Source: Prevotella sp. (GTDB lineage Bacteria > Bacteroidota > Bacteroidia > Bacteroidales > Bacteroidaceae). Taken from it: a stretch of 42,432 bases of DNA. Positions within the stretch are counted from its first letter, which is position 1. Every line of letters starts with the position of its first letter. Shown here piece by piece: positions 34,546 to 42,432 of this stretch. A program made the translations under genes and the position numbers. The stretch spans positions 1-42,432 of the forward strand of contig JAFUFD010000083.1 of NCBI GenBank assembly GCA_017470055.1, in the 5' to 3' direction. The notes beneath the pieces were generated by a model, which saw only the letters and a program-made list of their open reading frames with translations, had not been told where the DNA came from and did no database searches.

Positions 34546-35691
34546 ATGAATTTATTCGACGTATACCCCCTGTTTGATGTCAATATCGTGAAAGGACAGG
34601 GTTGTAAGGTTTGGGACGATAAAGGTCAGGAGTATCTGGACCTTTATGGAGGTCATGCTGTGATCTCAATAGGTCACTCCCATCCTCATTATATTCAAAA
34701 GGTGACGGAGCAACTTGGTAAGATTGGGTTTTATTCCAACTCCGTCATCAATAAGTTGCAGGTAGAACTTGCCGAACGTCTTGGGCGTGTCAGCGGGTAC
34801 GATGACTATCAGTTGTTTTTGGTTAACAGTGGCGCTGAGGCTAATGAGAACGCCTTGAAACTTGCCTCGTTTACCAATGGCAGAACTCGTGTGCTTTCCG
34901 CAGAGAAGGCTTTCCACGGACGTACCTCCCTTGCCGTAGAGGTGACCAACAACCCGAAGATTATCGCTCCTATCAACAATAACGGTCATGTGACCTACCT
35001 GCCTTTGAACGACCTGCCCGCATGGGAAAAGGAATTAGTAAAAGGCGATGTGTGTGCGGTCATCTTAGAGTGTATCCAAGGGGTCGGTGGTATCAAACTT
35101 GCCACCAAGGAGTTCGCTCAAGGACTACAGAAACTATGTAAGGAGCATAATACCATCCTGATCTGTGATGAGATACAGTGTGGCTATGGGCGTAGCGGCA
35201 AATTCTTTGCCCATCAGTGGTTGGACATCCAGCCTGATATCATCACCGTTGCCAAGGGAATCGCCAATGGCTTCCCCATGGCAGGTGTGCTGATCAGTCC
35301 TGATTTCCAACCTGTCTACGGACAGTTAGGCACCACCTTTGGTGGTAATCATCTTGCATGTGCCGCTGCTCTTGCTGTATTAGATGTTTTTGAAGAGGAG
35401 CGACTGGTGGAGAATGCCAATGAGGTAGGTGAGTACCTGATGGAAGGGCTTCGCTCATTATGTAGTTGTGGCACAACTACCCACATCAAGGATATTCGTG
35501 GGCGTGGCCTGATGATTGGTATTGACCTTGATATTCCTCATAAGGAAGTTCGCCAACCGCTTATTTATCAAGAACACTGCTTCACGGGCTGTGCAGGCAC
35601 TGACATTCTTCGTCTTTTGCCACCGCTTTGCCTGACCAAAGGCGAGGCAGACCTGTTTATTGAGAAATTAAAGAAAGTATTAGCATCATGA
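34546..35691 (+). CDS. argD: N-acylornithine aminotransferase
   Basis: This PLP enzyme of the class III aminotransferase family converts the N-acyl glutamate semialdehyde to N-acylornithine with glutamate as donor. The 381-residue product has N-S-G-A-E-A-N-E near residues 99-106, I-C-D-E-I-Q-C-G-Y-G-R-S-G near 206-218 (the Asp that contacts PLP) and the Schiff-base Lys in T-V-A-K-G-I-A-N-G near 238. An AAAGGA sequence directly precedes the ATG. It overlaps proC by 4 bp, which ties ornithine and proline synthesis together. Confidence 0.93.
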   Translation: MNLFDVYPLFDVNIVKGQGCKVWDDKGQEYLDLYGGHAVISIGHSHPHYIQKVTEQLGKIGFYSNSVINKLQVELAERLGRVSGYDDYQLFLVNSGAEANENALKLASFTNGRTRVLSAEKAFHGRTSLAVEVTNNPKIIAPINNNGHVTYLPLNDLPAWEKELVKGDVCAVILECIQGVGGIKLATKEFAQGLQKLCKEHNTILICDEIQCGYGRSGKFFAHQWLDIQPDIITVAKGIANGFPMAGVLISPDFQPVYGQLGTTFGGNHLACAAALAVLDVFEEERLVENANEVGEYLMEGLRSLCSCGTTTHIKDIRGRGLMIGIDLDIPHKEVRQPLIYQEHCFTGCAGTDILRLLPPLCLTKGEADLFIEKLKKVLAS

Positions 35692-36467
35692 TGAAGATAG
35701 CAATGATTGGCGCCGGTGCCATGGGGGGCGCGACGGTAGAAGGGCTCATCAAGGGTGAGCACTTTAAAAACGAGGACATCACAGTGGCAGATCCATCACA
35801 ACAGGTAGTGGACAAATTTGCCCGACAGGGTGTGTCTGTGACCACAGATAATCAGGTGGCGGCACAGAATGCAGACATCGTTTGTGTCTGTGTGAAACCC
35901 TGGTTGGTAGAATCGGTGCTGACTGGTATCAAGGGTGTGTTGAATCCTCAAAAGCAGATCCTCATCGTCATCGCCGCTGGCGTTCCGTCAGCGAAGATCA
36001 AGGAGTGGCTGCCCGATTGCCCGCCCCTGTTTTTGTGTATTCCTAATATCGCTATTGCCCAACTTGCCTCCATGACCTTCCTCGTCCCCTGTGCTGCGAC
36101 CCAGTCGCAGACAGAACTGGTGAAAGACATCTTCGACGAGATGGGGCAGACGATTATTACAGATGAGCAGCATCTTGCCGCAGGTACCACCCTTGCTTCC
36201 TGTGGTATTGCCTATGCCATGCGCTATATCCGTGCTGCCTCAGAAGGTGGTGTGGAGTTAGGTTTCAAGGCTGATGACGCCAAGCAGATTGTGATGCAGA
36301 CCATGAAGGGTGCCGTAGAGTTATTGCAAGCAAGCGGTCTGCACCCAGAAGCCGCCATTGATTTGGTGACGACCCCTGGCGGGTTGACTATTAAAGGGCT
36401 CAATGAGATGGAGCATGCAGGGTTCACCTCTGCCGTCATCCGTGGACTAAAGGCAGGTGTTAAATGA
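35688..36467 (+). CDS. proC: Pyrroline-5-carboxylate reductase
   Basis: It reduces pyrroline-5-carboxylate to proline, the last step of proline synthesis. The 259-residue product starts with a Rossmann motif M-I-G-A-G-A-M-G-G-A and has the C-terminal family signature around T-T-P-G-G-L-T-I-K-G-L, typical of ProC. The start is either of two consecutive ATG codons; the first overlaps the argD stop by 4 bp. The 27-bp gap after it is a low-complexity TGAAAGA-type repeat. Confidence 0.94.
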   Translation: MMKIAMIGAGAMGGATVEGLIKGEHFKNEDITVADPSQQVVDKFARQGVSVTTDNQVAAQNADIVCVCVKPWLVESVLTGIKGVLNPQKQILIVIAAGVPSAKIKEWLPDCPPLFLCIPNIAIAQLASMTFLVPCAATQSQTELVKDIFDEMGQTIITDEQHLAAGTTLASCGIAYAMRYIRAASEGGVELGFKADDAKQIVMQTMKGAVELLQASGLHPEAAIDLVTTPGGLTIKGLNEMEHAGFTSAVIRGLKAGVK

Positions 36468-36494
36468 AAGATTGAAAAACTGAAAGACTGAAAT
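36466..36494 (+). repeat. TGAAAGA-type micro-repeat between proC and the XRE gene
   Basis: The gap reads as a chain of TGAAAGAtTGAAAaacTGAAAGACTGAAA units of 7-8 bp, starting inside the proC stop codon. It looks slippage-born and holds no promoter motif. Confidence 0.65.
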
Positions 36495-37052
36495 ATGGAC
36501 GAACAACTAAAACAGATAGGGGAGCGTTTACGTGGACTGCGTGACGTGCTTGATGTCCCCGTGAGCGAGATGGCTGAGACGATTGGTGTCTCTACGGAGA
36601 AGTATGAGAAGATAGAACAAGGAGAACTGGACATCACCATCTCCAATCTCATGAAGATAGCCCACAAATATGGTATCTCCGCAGAGGAACTGATGTTTGC
36701 GGAGTCAGCACACATGAAGTCTTACTTTGTAGTGCGCAAGGGGCAGGGTATGAGCGTGGAACGTACCAAGGCATATAAGTATCAGAGTCTGGTGAGTGGC
36801 TTTGTCGACCATAAGGCGGATGTCTTTATCGTTACCGTTGAGCCTAAGCCCGGTGTCCGTACTATCTATAAGAATACCCATGCCGGACAGGAGTTCAACC
36901 TCGTGCTGGAGGGAGCGATGGAACTATATATCGGTGGTAAGACGATTGTTCTTGAGGAGGGAGACAGCATTTATTTTGATTCCACCAAGCCTCACGGAAT
37001 GCTTGCCATCGGCAACAAGGCAGTGAAATTCCTTGCATTTACAGTAGAATAA
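36495..37052 (+). CDS. XRE-family regulator with C-terminal cupin domain
   Basis: This 185-residue protein has an N-terminal helix-turn-helix (about residues 8-62, with V-S-E-M-A-E-T-I-G-V-S as the recognition region) and a C-terminal cupin_2 domain (about 110-185, with H-A-G-Q-E-F-N-L-V-L-E-G and D-S-T-K-P-H-G). Such XRE-cupin proteins are small-molecule-responsive regulators. It lies 11 bp before the acyl-CoA ligase gene, so it most likely controls that gene or senses its substrate or product. Its ligand is unknown. Confidence 0.88.
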   Translation: MDEQLKQIGERLRGLRDVLDVPVSEMAETIGVSTEKYEKIEQGELDITISNLMKIAHKYGISAEELMFAESAHMKSYFVVRKGQGMSVERTKAYKYQSLVSGFVDHKADVFIVTVEPKPGVRTIYKNTHAGQEFNLVLEGAMELYIGGKTIVLEEGDSIYFDSTKPHGMLAIGNKAVKFLAFTVE

Positions 37053-37063
37053 CACAAAAGACT

Positions 37064-38743
37064 ATGATAGAAAGATTTCTAAAGCAGACAAGTTTCACCT
37101 CGGTGGAGGACTATAATCAGCATCTGGAGTTCATCATTCCAGAGAACTTTAACTTTGCCTATGACGTGATGGATGCCTGGGCAATAGAGAGACCCAATGG
37201 TCTTGCCCTATTATGGACCAACGACCAAGGGGATGAGATACGCACCACTTTTGCGGAGTTGAAAGAGCAGACTGACCAGGCGGCTTCCTATCTTCAGTCA
37301 TTAGGTATTGGCAAGAACGACCCTGTGATGTTGATTCTGAAACGCCGCTATGAATGGTGGGTCATCATGCTCGCCCTGCATAAGATTGGTGCCATCGTGA
37401 TTCCCGCTACCCACATGCTGACCAAGCACGACATTGTCTACCGCAATACCCGTGCCAGTGTCAAGGCAATCGTCTGTGTCGATGACGCCTACGTGACAGA
37501 GCAGATTCAATTATCCTTGCCCGAGAGCCCAACGGTCAAGAAAGTGATAGTCGTTGGAAATGCTATAGGGACTATAGGAACAGAAAACGCCGGGGTATGG
37601 CACGATTGGCAGGCAGAATGGCAACAGGCTCCCCAATTCGTCAAACCCTCTTTTGTCAACACCAATGAGGACACGATGCTGATGTATTTCACCAGTGGCA
37701 CCAGTGGAGAGCCTAAGATGGTTGCCCATGACTACCTTTACGCAATGGGGCATTTCTCTACTGGTGTGTTCTGGCATAATCTTCACGAGGGTTCCTTGCA
37801 TCTGACTGTCGCCGACACAGGATGGGGAAAGGCTGTCTGGGGCAAGTTCTACGGACAATGGGTTGCCGGTGCTACCGTTTTCGTATTCGACCATGAGAAG
37901 TTCAATGCGGACACACTACTACGCCAGATAGAGAAATACAAGGTGACAAGTTTCTGCGCTCCTCCCACGATCTACCGCTTTATGATTCGTGAGGACCTGT
38001 CGAAATATGATCTCTCCTCATTAGAATATTGCACGACGGCAGGTGAGGCGTTGAATCCCGCTGTCTTCGAGAAATTCAAGGAGAAAACAGGTATCCAGAT
38101 GATGGAAGGCTTCGGACAGACAGAGACCACCATGACATTGGGCACCTTCCCATGGATGAAACCCAAGCCAGGCAGCATGGGTATTCCTAATGCCCAGTAT
38201 GACATCGACCTCATCCGTCCTGACGGTACTTCCTGTGAGGATGGTGAGAAGGGTGAGATAGTTGTTCGTGTAGGTGACAAGAAACCCATCGGGCTCTTCA
38301 AGGAATACTACCGTGATCCAGAATTGACCAAAGAGGCATGGCATGACGGTCTCTACCATACGGGTGATGTTGCTTGGCGTGACGAGGATGGTTACTATTG
38401 GTTTGAAGGTCGCATTGATGATGTCATCAAGTCGAGTGGTTACCGCATCGGGCCGTTTGAGGTGGAGAGTGCCTTGATGACTCACCCTGCCGTGGTGGAG
38501 TGTGCCATCACTGGTGTTCCTGACGATATCCGTGGTATGGTGGTCAAGGCAACGGTTGTACTTGGCAAGGAGTGGAAAGACAAAGCAGGTGAAGATTTGA
38601 TAAAGGAATTGCAGCAGCACGTTAAGAAGGAGACAGCACCTTATAAATATCCACGTATTGTAGAGTTTGTTGACGAACTCCCTAAAACCATCAGTGGTAA
38701 GATACGTCGTGTAGAAATCAGAGAGAAAGACAAGCAGAAATGA
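37064..38743 (+). CDS. AMP-forming acyl-CoA ligase (acetyl-CoA synthetase-like)
   Basis: This ANL-superfamily enzyme activates a carboxylic acid with ATP and joins it to CoA. The 559-residue product has the P-loop Y-F-T-S-G-T-S-G-E-P-K near residues 208-218, the G-F-G-Q-T-E-T-T motif near 350, a G-R-I-D-D-V-I-K-S-S-G-Y-R-I hinge near 450 and the C-terminal catalytic Lys in K-T-I-S-G-K-I-R-R. Overall character is closest to medium-chain or acetyl-type synthetases; the acid cannot be deduced. It overlaps proB by 4 bp and sits inside the proline/arginine block with an XRE-cupin regulator, a puzzling place for a catabolic ligase. Confidence 0.88.
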   Translation: MIERFLKQTSFTSVEDYNQHLEFIIPENFNFAYDVMDAWAIERPNGLALLWTNDQGDEIRTTFAELKEQTDQAASYLQSLGIGKNDPVMLILKRRYEWWVIMLALHKIGAIVIPATHMLTKHDIVYRNTRASVKAIVCVDDAYVTEQIQLSLPESPTVKKVIVVGNAIGTIGTENAGVWHDWQAEWQQAPQFVKPSFVNTNEDTMLMYFTSGTSGEPKMVAHDYLYAMGHFSTGVFWHNLHEGSLHLTVADTGWGKAVWGKFYGQWVAGATVFVFDHEKFNADTLLRQIEKYKVTSFCAPPTIYRFMIREDLSKYDLSSLEYCTTAGEALNPAVFEKFKEKTGIQMMEGFGQTETTMTLGTFPWMKPKPGSMGIPNAQYDIDLIRPDGTSCEDGEKGEIVVRVGDKKPIGLFKEYYRDPELTKEAWHDGLYHTGDVAWRDEDGYYWFEGRIDDVIKSSGYRIGPFEVESALMTHPAVVECAITGVPDDIRGMVVKATVVLGKEWKDKAGEDLIKELQQHVKKETAPYKYPRIVEFVDELPKTISGKIRRVEIREKDKQK

Positions 38744-39519
38744 AACAGCGTATCGTAGTAAAAGTCGGCTCCAATGTGCTGACACGCCCTGACGGCAAAC
38801 TCGATGTTACCCGTATGTCTGCATTAGTCGATCAGATAGCGTGGTTGATGAGGAACGGCAAGGAAGTCATCCTTGTGTCGTCTGGTGCCGTTGCCTGTGG
38901 ACGACGAGAACTGCAGGTTGACCATTCCCTTGACTCCGTAGAGCAGCGCCAGTTGTTTTCCGCTTTAGGGCAAGTCAAACTGATAGGACTTTATTACGAT
39001 CTGTTCCGGGAGTTTCATGTCCACATAGGTCAAGTGCTCACCATGAAAGAGAACTTCCAACCCGGTGAGCAATACGAGAACCAACGTGCCTGTATGACGG
39101 TCATGCTGGAGAATGGTGTCTTGCCTATTGTCAATGAGAATGACACTGTTAGCGTCACCGAGTTGATGTTTACCGATAATGATGAGTTATCTGGGCTGAT
39201 TGCCCGTATGATGCATGCCGACACATTGATTCTGCTTTCCAATATTGATGGCATCTACACAGGACAGCCTGAAGACACCGCCTCGCAACTCATCCGTAAT
39301 GTAGAGCCTGGCACAGATCTCAGTCAGTATATCCAAACGGAGAAAAGTGCCTTTGGCAGAGGCGGTATGCATTCGAAATATACTACTGCGAGCAAGATAT
39401 CTCAAGATGGTATCCGTGTCATTATTGCTAATGGTGAACGTGATAACATATTAATCGACCTTGTTGAGAGAAAGGAGAGTGTTCCCCATACGGAGTTCAT
39501 CCCAGGAATCACCCATTAA
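38740..39519 (+). CDS. proB: Glutamate 5-kinase, PUA-less form
   Basis: It phosphorylates glutamate to gamma-glutamyl phosphate, the first and usually proline-inhibited step of proline synthesis. The 259-residue product consists only of the amino-acid kinase domain: V-K-V-G-S-N-V-L near residues 5-12, S-S-G-A-V near 47, N-E-N-D-T-V near 132 and G-R-G-G-M-H-S-K near 205. The C-terminal PUA domain of the roughly 370-residue enterobacterial enzyme is absent, a natural variant in several phyla. It overlaps the acyl-CoA ligase gene by 4 bp; proA follows after 32 bp. Confidence 0.93.
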   Translation: MKQRIVVKVGSNVLTRPDGKLDVTRMSALVDQIAWLMRNGKEVILVSSGAVACGRRELQVDHSLDSVEQRQLFSALGQVKLIGLYYDLFREFHVHIGQVLTMKENFQPGEQYENQRACMTVMLENGVLPIVNENDTVSVTELMFTDNDELSGLIARMMHADTLILLSNIDGIYTGQPEDTASQLIRNVEPGTDLSQYIQTEKSAFGRGGMHSKYTTASKISQDGIRVIIANGERDNILIDLVERKESVPHTEFIPGITH

Positions 39520-39551
39520 CCTCATTATACCTCATTAAACCCATCAAGATT

Positions 39552-40799
39552 ATGGACCTGACAAATACTTTCAAGAGTGTCAAAATAGCGAGTAAGAGTT
39601 TGGCTCTTCTCTCTGACACACAGCGAAATGAAATACTTGTGGCTGTGGCAGACGCTATCGTGGATTACAAAGAGCGCATCCTTGCTGCCAACGAAAAGGA
39701 TTTGGCAAAGATGGATGTGACGAATCCGCTCTATGACCGTTTGCAACTGACAGAGAAGCGACTGGACGATATTGCGGCTGATATGCGTAATGTCGCCTCA
39801 CTCCCCACTCCTTTAGGACATATTACTAAGGAGAAGACGCTACCCAACGGACTGCGTCTTTGCCGTATCTCTGTACCTTTTGGAGTTATCGGTATGATTT
39901 ACGAGGCACGTCCCAATGTGACCTTCGACGTGTTCTCACTCTGTTTCAAGAGTGGAAATGCCTGCGTCCTGAAAGGTGGAAGTGATGCCGACCTGTCGAA
40001 TCAAGAGTCCGTACAACTCATCCATGAGGTATTGGAGCGTTTTGACGTTAATCCTGATGTGGTGACGTTACTGCCTGCCACCCATGAGGCTACTGGCGAG
40101 ATGCTGAATGCGGTCGGCTATATCGACCTCTGCATTCCTCGTGGCGGAAGACGTCTCATTGACTTTGTCCGTGATACGGCACGCATCCCCGTCATTGAGA
40201 CGGGTGCAGGTGTCGTGAATACCTATTTCGACAAAGACGGTGACTTGGAGATGGGCAAGGCGATAATCTGTAACGCCAAGACTCGTCGTGTCAGTGTCTG
40301 TAACACACTGGATTGCCTGATCCTCCATGAAGAGCGGTTAGGTGATTTGCTGGAACTGGTAAAACCTCTGCTCGAACATAAGGTAAAGATCTATGCGGAT
40401 GCCCCTGCCTATCAGTTGCTGACAGGACATTATCCTGATATCCTGTTACGTCCTGCCACGGCAGACTCCTTCGGCACGGAGTTCATGGACTATAAGATGG
40501 CGATTAAGACCGTTACCTCTTTGGAAGAGGCATTAAAGCATATCGACCAATATGGTTCTGGACATAGCGAGGCGATTATTACTCGCAATCCTGAAACTGC
40601 ACGGAAGTTCCAACAGCAGGTAGATGCGGCCTGTGTCTACTGGAACGCTCCTACGTCGTTCACCGATGGAGCGCAGTTCGGATTAGGTGCCGAAATCGGC
40701 ATCTCTACCCAGAAACTTGGTCCGCGCGGTCCTATGGCCTTAGAGGAGATCACTACTTATAAGTGGCTTATTGAGGGCGAGGGGCAAATTCGCCCATAA
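39552..40799 (+). CDS. proA: Gamma-glutamyl phosphate reductase
   Basis: It reduces gamma-glutamyl phosphate to glutamate semialdehyde, which cyclises to pyrroline-5-carboxylate for ProC. The 415-residue product has the aldehyde-dehydrogenase fold with [17 protein letters not shown] near residues 105-120, I-P-R-G-G-R-R-L-I near 196 and the active-site Cys in V-S-V-C-N-T-L-D near 255. Length is normal. With proB and proC nearby, the whole proline route is present within 5.2 kb. Confidence 0.95.
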   Translation: MDLTNTFKSVKIASKSLALLSDTQRNEILVAVADAIVDYKERILAANEKDLAKMDVTNPLYDRLQLTEKRLDDIAADMRNVASLPTPLGHITKEKTLPNGLRLCRISVPFGVIGMIYEARPNVTFDVFSLCFKSGNACVLKGGSDADLSNQESVQLIHEVLERFDVNPDVVTLLPATHEATGEMLNAVGYIDLCIPRGGRRLIDFVRDTARIPVIETGAGVVNTYFDKDGDLEMGKAIICNAKTRRVSVCNTLDCLILHEERLGDLLELVKPLLEHKVKIYADAPAYQLLTGHYPDILLRPATADSFGTEFMDYKMAIKTVTSLEEALKHIDQYGSGHSEAIITRNPETARKFQQQVDAACVYWNAPTSFTDGAQFGLGAEIGISTQKLGPRGPMALEEITTYKWLIEGEGQIRP

Positions 40800-40834
40800 C
40801 TCGCCATATCGTTATATCGCAAAAAAGAATAATT

Positions 40835-41797
40835 ATGAAAACCTTCATTAATGTAGAAGATATTGGTCCGCTGGAGAAAGCACTGGCGGAAGCACAAGAG
40901 ATAAAGAACGAGCGTTTTAAATATCAGCATCTGGGCAAGAACAAGACCTTGATGATGATTTTCTTCAATAACTCCCTTCGTACCCGTCTGTCCACCCAGA
41001 AGGCGGCTATGAACTTGGGCATGAATGTCATCGTACTCGATGTCAATGCCGGTGCATGGAAATTAGAGACGGAGCGTGGAGTCATCATGGATGGTGACAA
41101 GAGTGAGCACCTGTTAGAGGCGATTCCTGTGATGGGCTGTTATTGCGATATGATTGGGGTGCGCTCTTTTGCAGGACTTACAGACCGTGAATACGACTAT
41201 GCCGAGACGGTGCTTAACCAGTTTATCAAGTATAGTGGCAAGCCTGTCTTCGCGATGGAGACGGCAACCGTCCATCCCCTCCAGGCTTTTGCCGACCTTA
41301 TCACGATTGAGGAATACAAGATGGTAAAGCGACCTAAAGTCGTTTTGACTTGGGCACCCCATTGTCGTGCCTTGCCACAGGCTGTCCCCAACTCTTTCGC
41401 TCAATGGATGAACGCCGCTGATGTTGATTTCGTCATCACCCATCCAGAGGGTTACGAACTGGATCCGAAGTTTGCGGGTAATGCACGTGTGGAGTACGAC
41501 CAGAGAAAAGCCTTCGAGGGTGCCGACTTCATCTATGCCAAGAACTGGAGCAACCCTGGTGTGACAAATCCTGCCGACTACGGTAAGATTACCTCCAAGG
41601 ATATGTCATGGACAGTAGATACCGAGCACATGTCATGGACCAACAATGGTAAGTTTATGCATTGTCTGCCCGTTCGCCGTGGCTTGATCGTGACTGATGA
41701 TGTGATTGAGAGCCCTAACTCTATCGTCATCCCAGAGGCAGCCAACCGTGAGATTTCATGTAGTGTTGTCATCAAACGTATGTTAGAGACACTTTGA
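40835..41797 (+). CDS. argF': N-succinylornithine-type carbamoyltransferase
   Basis: It carbamoylates an N-acylated ornithine to the N-acylcitrulline, the route used by Bacteroidota instead of plain ornithine carbamoyltransferase. The 320-residue product follows the Bacteroides SOTCase pattern closely: F-F-N-N-S-L-R-T-R (carbamoyl-phosphate site, 43-51), the M-D-G-D-K loop at 85-89, H-P-L-Q near 147, T-W-A-P-H near 171 and H-C-L-P-V-R-R near 272. Position 90, which selects succinyl over acetyl substrates, is Ser90 here; Bacteroides SOTCase, as I recall, has Pro, and acetylornithine enzymes have Glu. Succinyl specificity is therefore likely but not certain. It lies 36 bp after proA. Confidence 0.9.
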   Translation: MKTFINVEDIGPLEKALAEAQEIKNERFKYQHLGKNKTLMMIFFNNSLRTRLSTQKAAMNLGMNVIVLDVNAGAWKLETERGVIMDGDKSEHLLEAIPVMGCYCDMIGVRSFAGLTDREYDYAETVLNQFIKYSGKPVFAMETATVHPLQAFADLITIEEYKMVKRPKVVLTWAPHCRALPQAVPNSFAQWMNAADVDFVITHPEGYELDPKFAGNARVEYDQRKAFEGADFIYAKNWSNPGVTNPADYGKITSKDMSWTVDTEHMSWTNNGKFMHCLPVRRGLIVTDDVIESPNSIVIPEAANREISCSVVIKRMLETL

Positions 41798-41813
41798 TTT
41801 AGAGTTCATAGTT

Positions 41814-42329
41814 ATGATTTCATTTGAGTGTGACTATAATAACGGGGCTCACCCAAAGGTGTTGGAAAACCTCGTGAGGTATAATGACGTAAGGACGACC
41901 CCTTATGGCTTCGATGAGTTTAGTGAGCGGGCAAAAGAGCGCATCCGTGAGGCATGTGGCATGCCTGATGCCCAGATTTTCTTTCTGACGGGAGGCACAC
42001 AGACCAATGCTACCACCATCGACTCTATGCTTTACCAGTACGAAGGCGTGATTTGTGTGGAGACAGGGCATATCAACGTCCATGAGGCGGGTGCCGTCGA
42101 GTTTACGGAGCATAAGATTATCACCCTGCCTGGTACGGAGGGGAAGATGGACCCGAAAGTGCTCGATAAATACCTTGACGACTTCATGCACGACGGAAAT
42201 AATGCCCATGCGGTGTTCCCCGGTTTGGTGTATATCACCTTCCCCACGGAGTTGGGAACACTCTATACGGCGAAAGAACTGGACGATATCTACCGAGTAC
42301 CCCAACAAATTAATCCGCTAAGTCGCTGA
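41814..42329 (+). pseudogene. ltaE: Threonine aldolase family gene, truncated after about 162 codons
   Basis: The intact N-terminal half matches low-specificity threonine aldolases (PLP enzymes that split threonine to glycine and acetaldehyde): C-D-Y-N-N-G-A-H-P near residue 6, T-G-G-T-Q-T-N near 59 and E-T-G-H-I-N-V-H-E-A-G-A near 82. After I-Y-R-V (about 42300) homology stops abruptly; nine unrelated residues (PQQINPLSR) lead to a stop inside a hairpin. The family is about 340 residues long, and the PLP-binding lysine near residue 200 is missing, so this version should be inactive. The break coincides with the edge of what looks like an inserted element. Confidence 0.85.
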
Positions 42330-42359
42330 AAATCAGCACTTAGCGGATTTCTTTTATTC
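42312..42359 (+). terminator. Hairpin terminator at the ltaE break
   Basis: AATCCGCTAAGT, a bulged C, GCTGA, loop AAA, TCAGC, ACTTAGCGGATT form a 17-bp stem, followed by TCTTTTATT. It contains the stop codon of truncated ltaE. It is stronger than expected by chance and probably belongs to the inserted DNA. Confidence 0.85.
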
Positions 42360-42432
42360 TAAATTGGCGTGTTTTTGGCGTGCTAGTTATTGTTTTGGCG
42401 TTCCTTGACTCCTGATTTTGCAGTTTGCAATC
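42340..42432 (-). other. Possible edge of an integrated mobile element
   Basis: These last bases have no relation to threonine aldolase. They contain three direct TTGGCGT repeats (42364, 42375 and 42395). On the minus strand an open frame of 30 codons enters from beyond the window and stops at 42340; it is too short to identify. An integrase-family 3' end is possible but not shown. Confidence 0.4.

Overview
The window looks like chromosome from a Bacteroidota bacterium, most likely a Prevotella-type member of the Prevotellaceae. The evidence is internal. Many start regions carry the Bacteroidota sigma factor promoter (TTTG, about 20 bp, then TAnnTTTG) and Shine-Dalgarno signals are weak. There is an N-succinylornithine-type carbamoyltransferase, and there is a FimA/Mfa1-type (type V) pilus locus. 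The species was not determined.

Layout. (1) 1-4170: three tandem 74-bp promoter-bearing repeats lead into folP and a diadenylate cyclase gene (cdaA), followed by the acetate-forming pair pta-ackA and a strong terminator. (2) 4219-6319, minus strand: a DUF59 Fe-S assembly gene, lpxH and a KDG-type sugar kinase in one probable operon. (3) 6504-21700, plus strand: a 15-kb pilus operon behind a good promoter. It holds a DUF3575/OmpA-like protein broken by one frameshift at a run of nine G, two Mfa1-like pilins, a FimB/Mfa2-like anchor, a third pilin-like lipoprotein, and a 2552-residue modular surface protein whose 5' coding end contains four 22-bp tandem repeats. (4) 21675-26042, minus strand: a zinc/cadmium-type P-ATPase with two palindromic operators in its promoter, then radC, a family 2 glycosyltransferase and efp. 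(5) 26197-31093, plus strand: rpmH, divergent from efp, then a PASTA protein, an RluD-type pseudouridine synthase, ddl, a PlsC-like acyltransferase and a NigD-like lipoprotein. (6) 31191-41797, plus strand: an arginine/proline cluster with argR, a GNAT acyltransferase, argG, argC, argD, proC, an XRE-cupin regulator, an acyl-CoA ligase, proB, proA and argF'. (7) 41814-42432: a threonine aldolase gene cut off at about half length at what looks like the edge of an integrated element.

How the genes work together. The arginine/proline block covers both branches from glutamate: proB-proA-proC to proline, and GNAT, argC, argD, argF' and argG towards arginine. argB, the deacylase gene, argH and carAB are not in the window. 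Two copies of a 13-bp sequence in inverted orientation around the argR promoter are good candidates for ArgR boxes. The pilus operon contains all parts expected of a type V pilus: several lipoprotein pilins with a conserved Met-Arg-Ala maturation site, an anchor, an OmpA-like envelope protein and a giant candidate adhesin.

The most interesting signal is that the first and last genes of the pilus operon each carry a repeat whose length decides the reading frame: G9 in the first gene and four units of 22 bp in the last. Together they suggest a phase-variable surface system. A sequencing error at the G tract is the main competing explanation. No gene-free stretch exceeds 300 bases.
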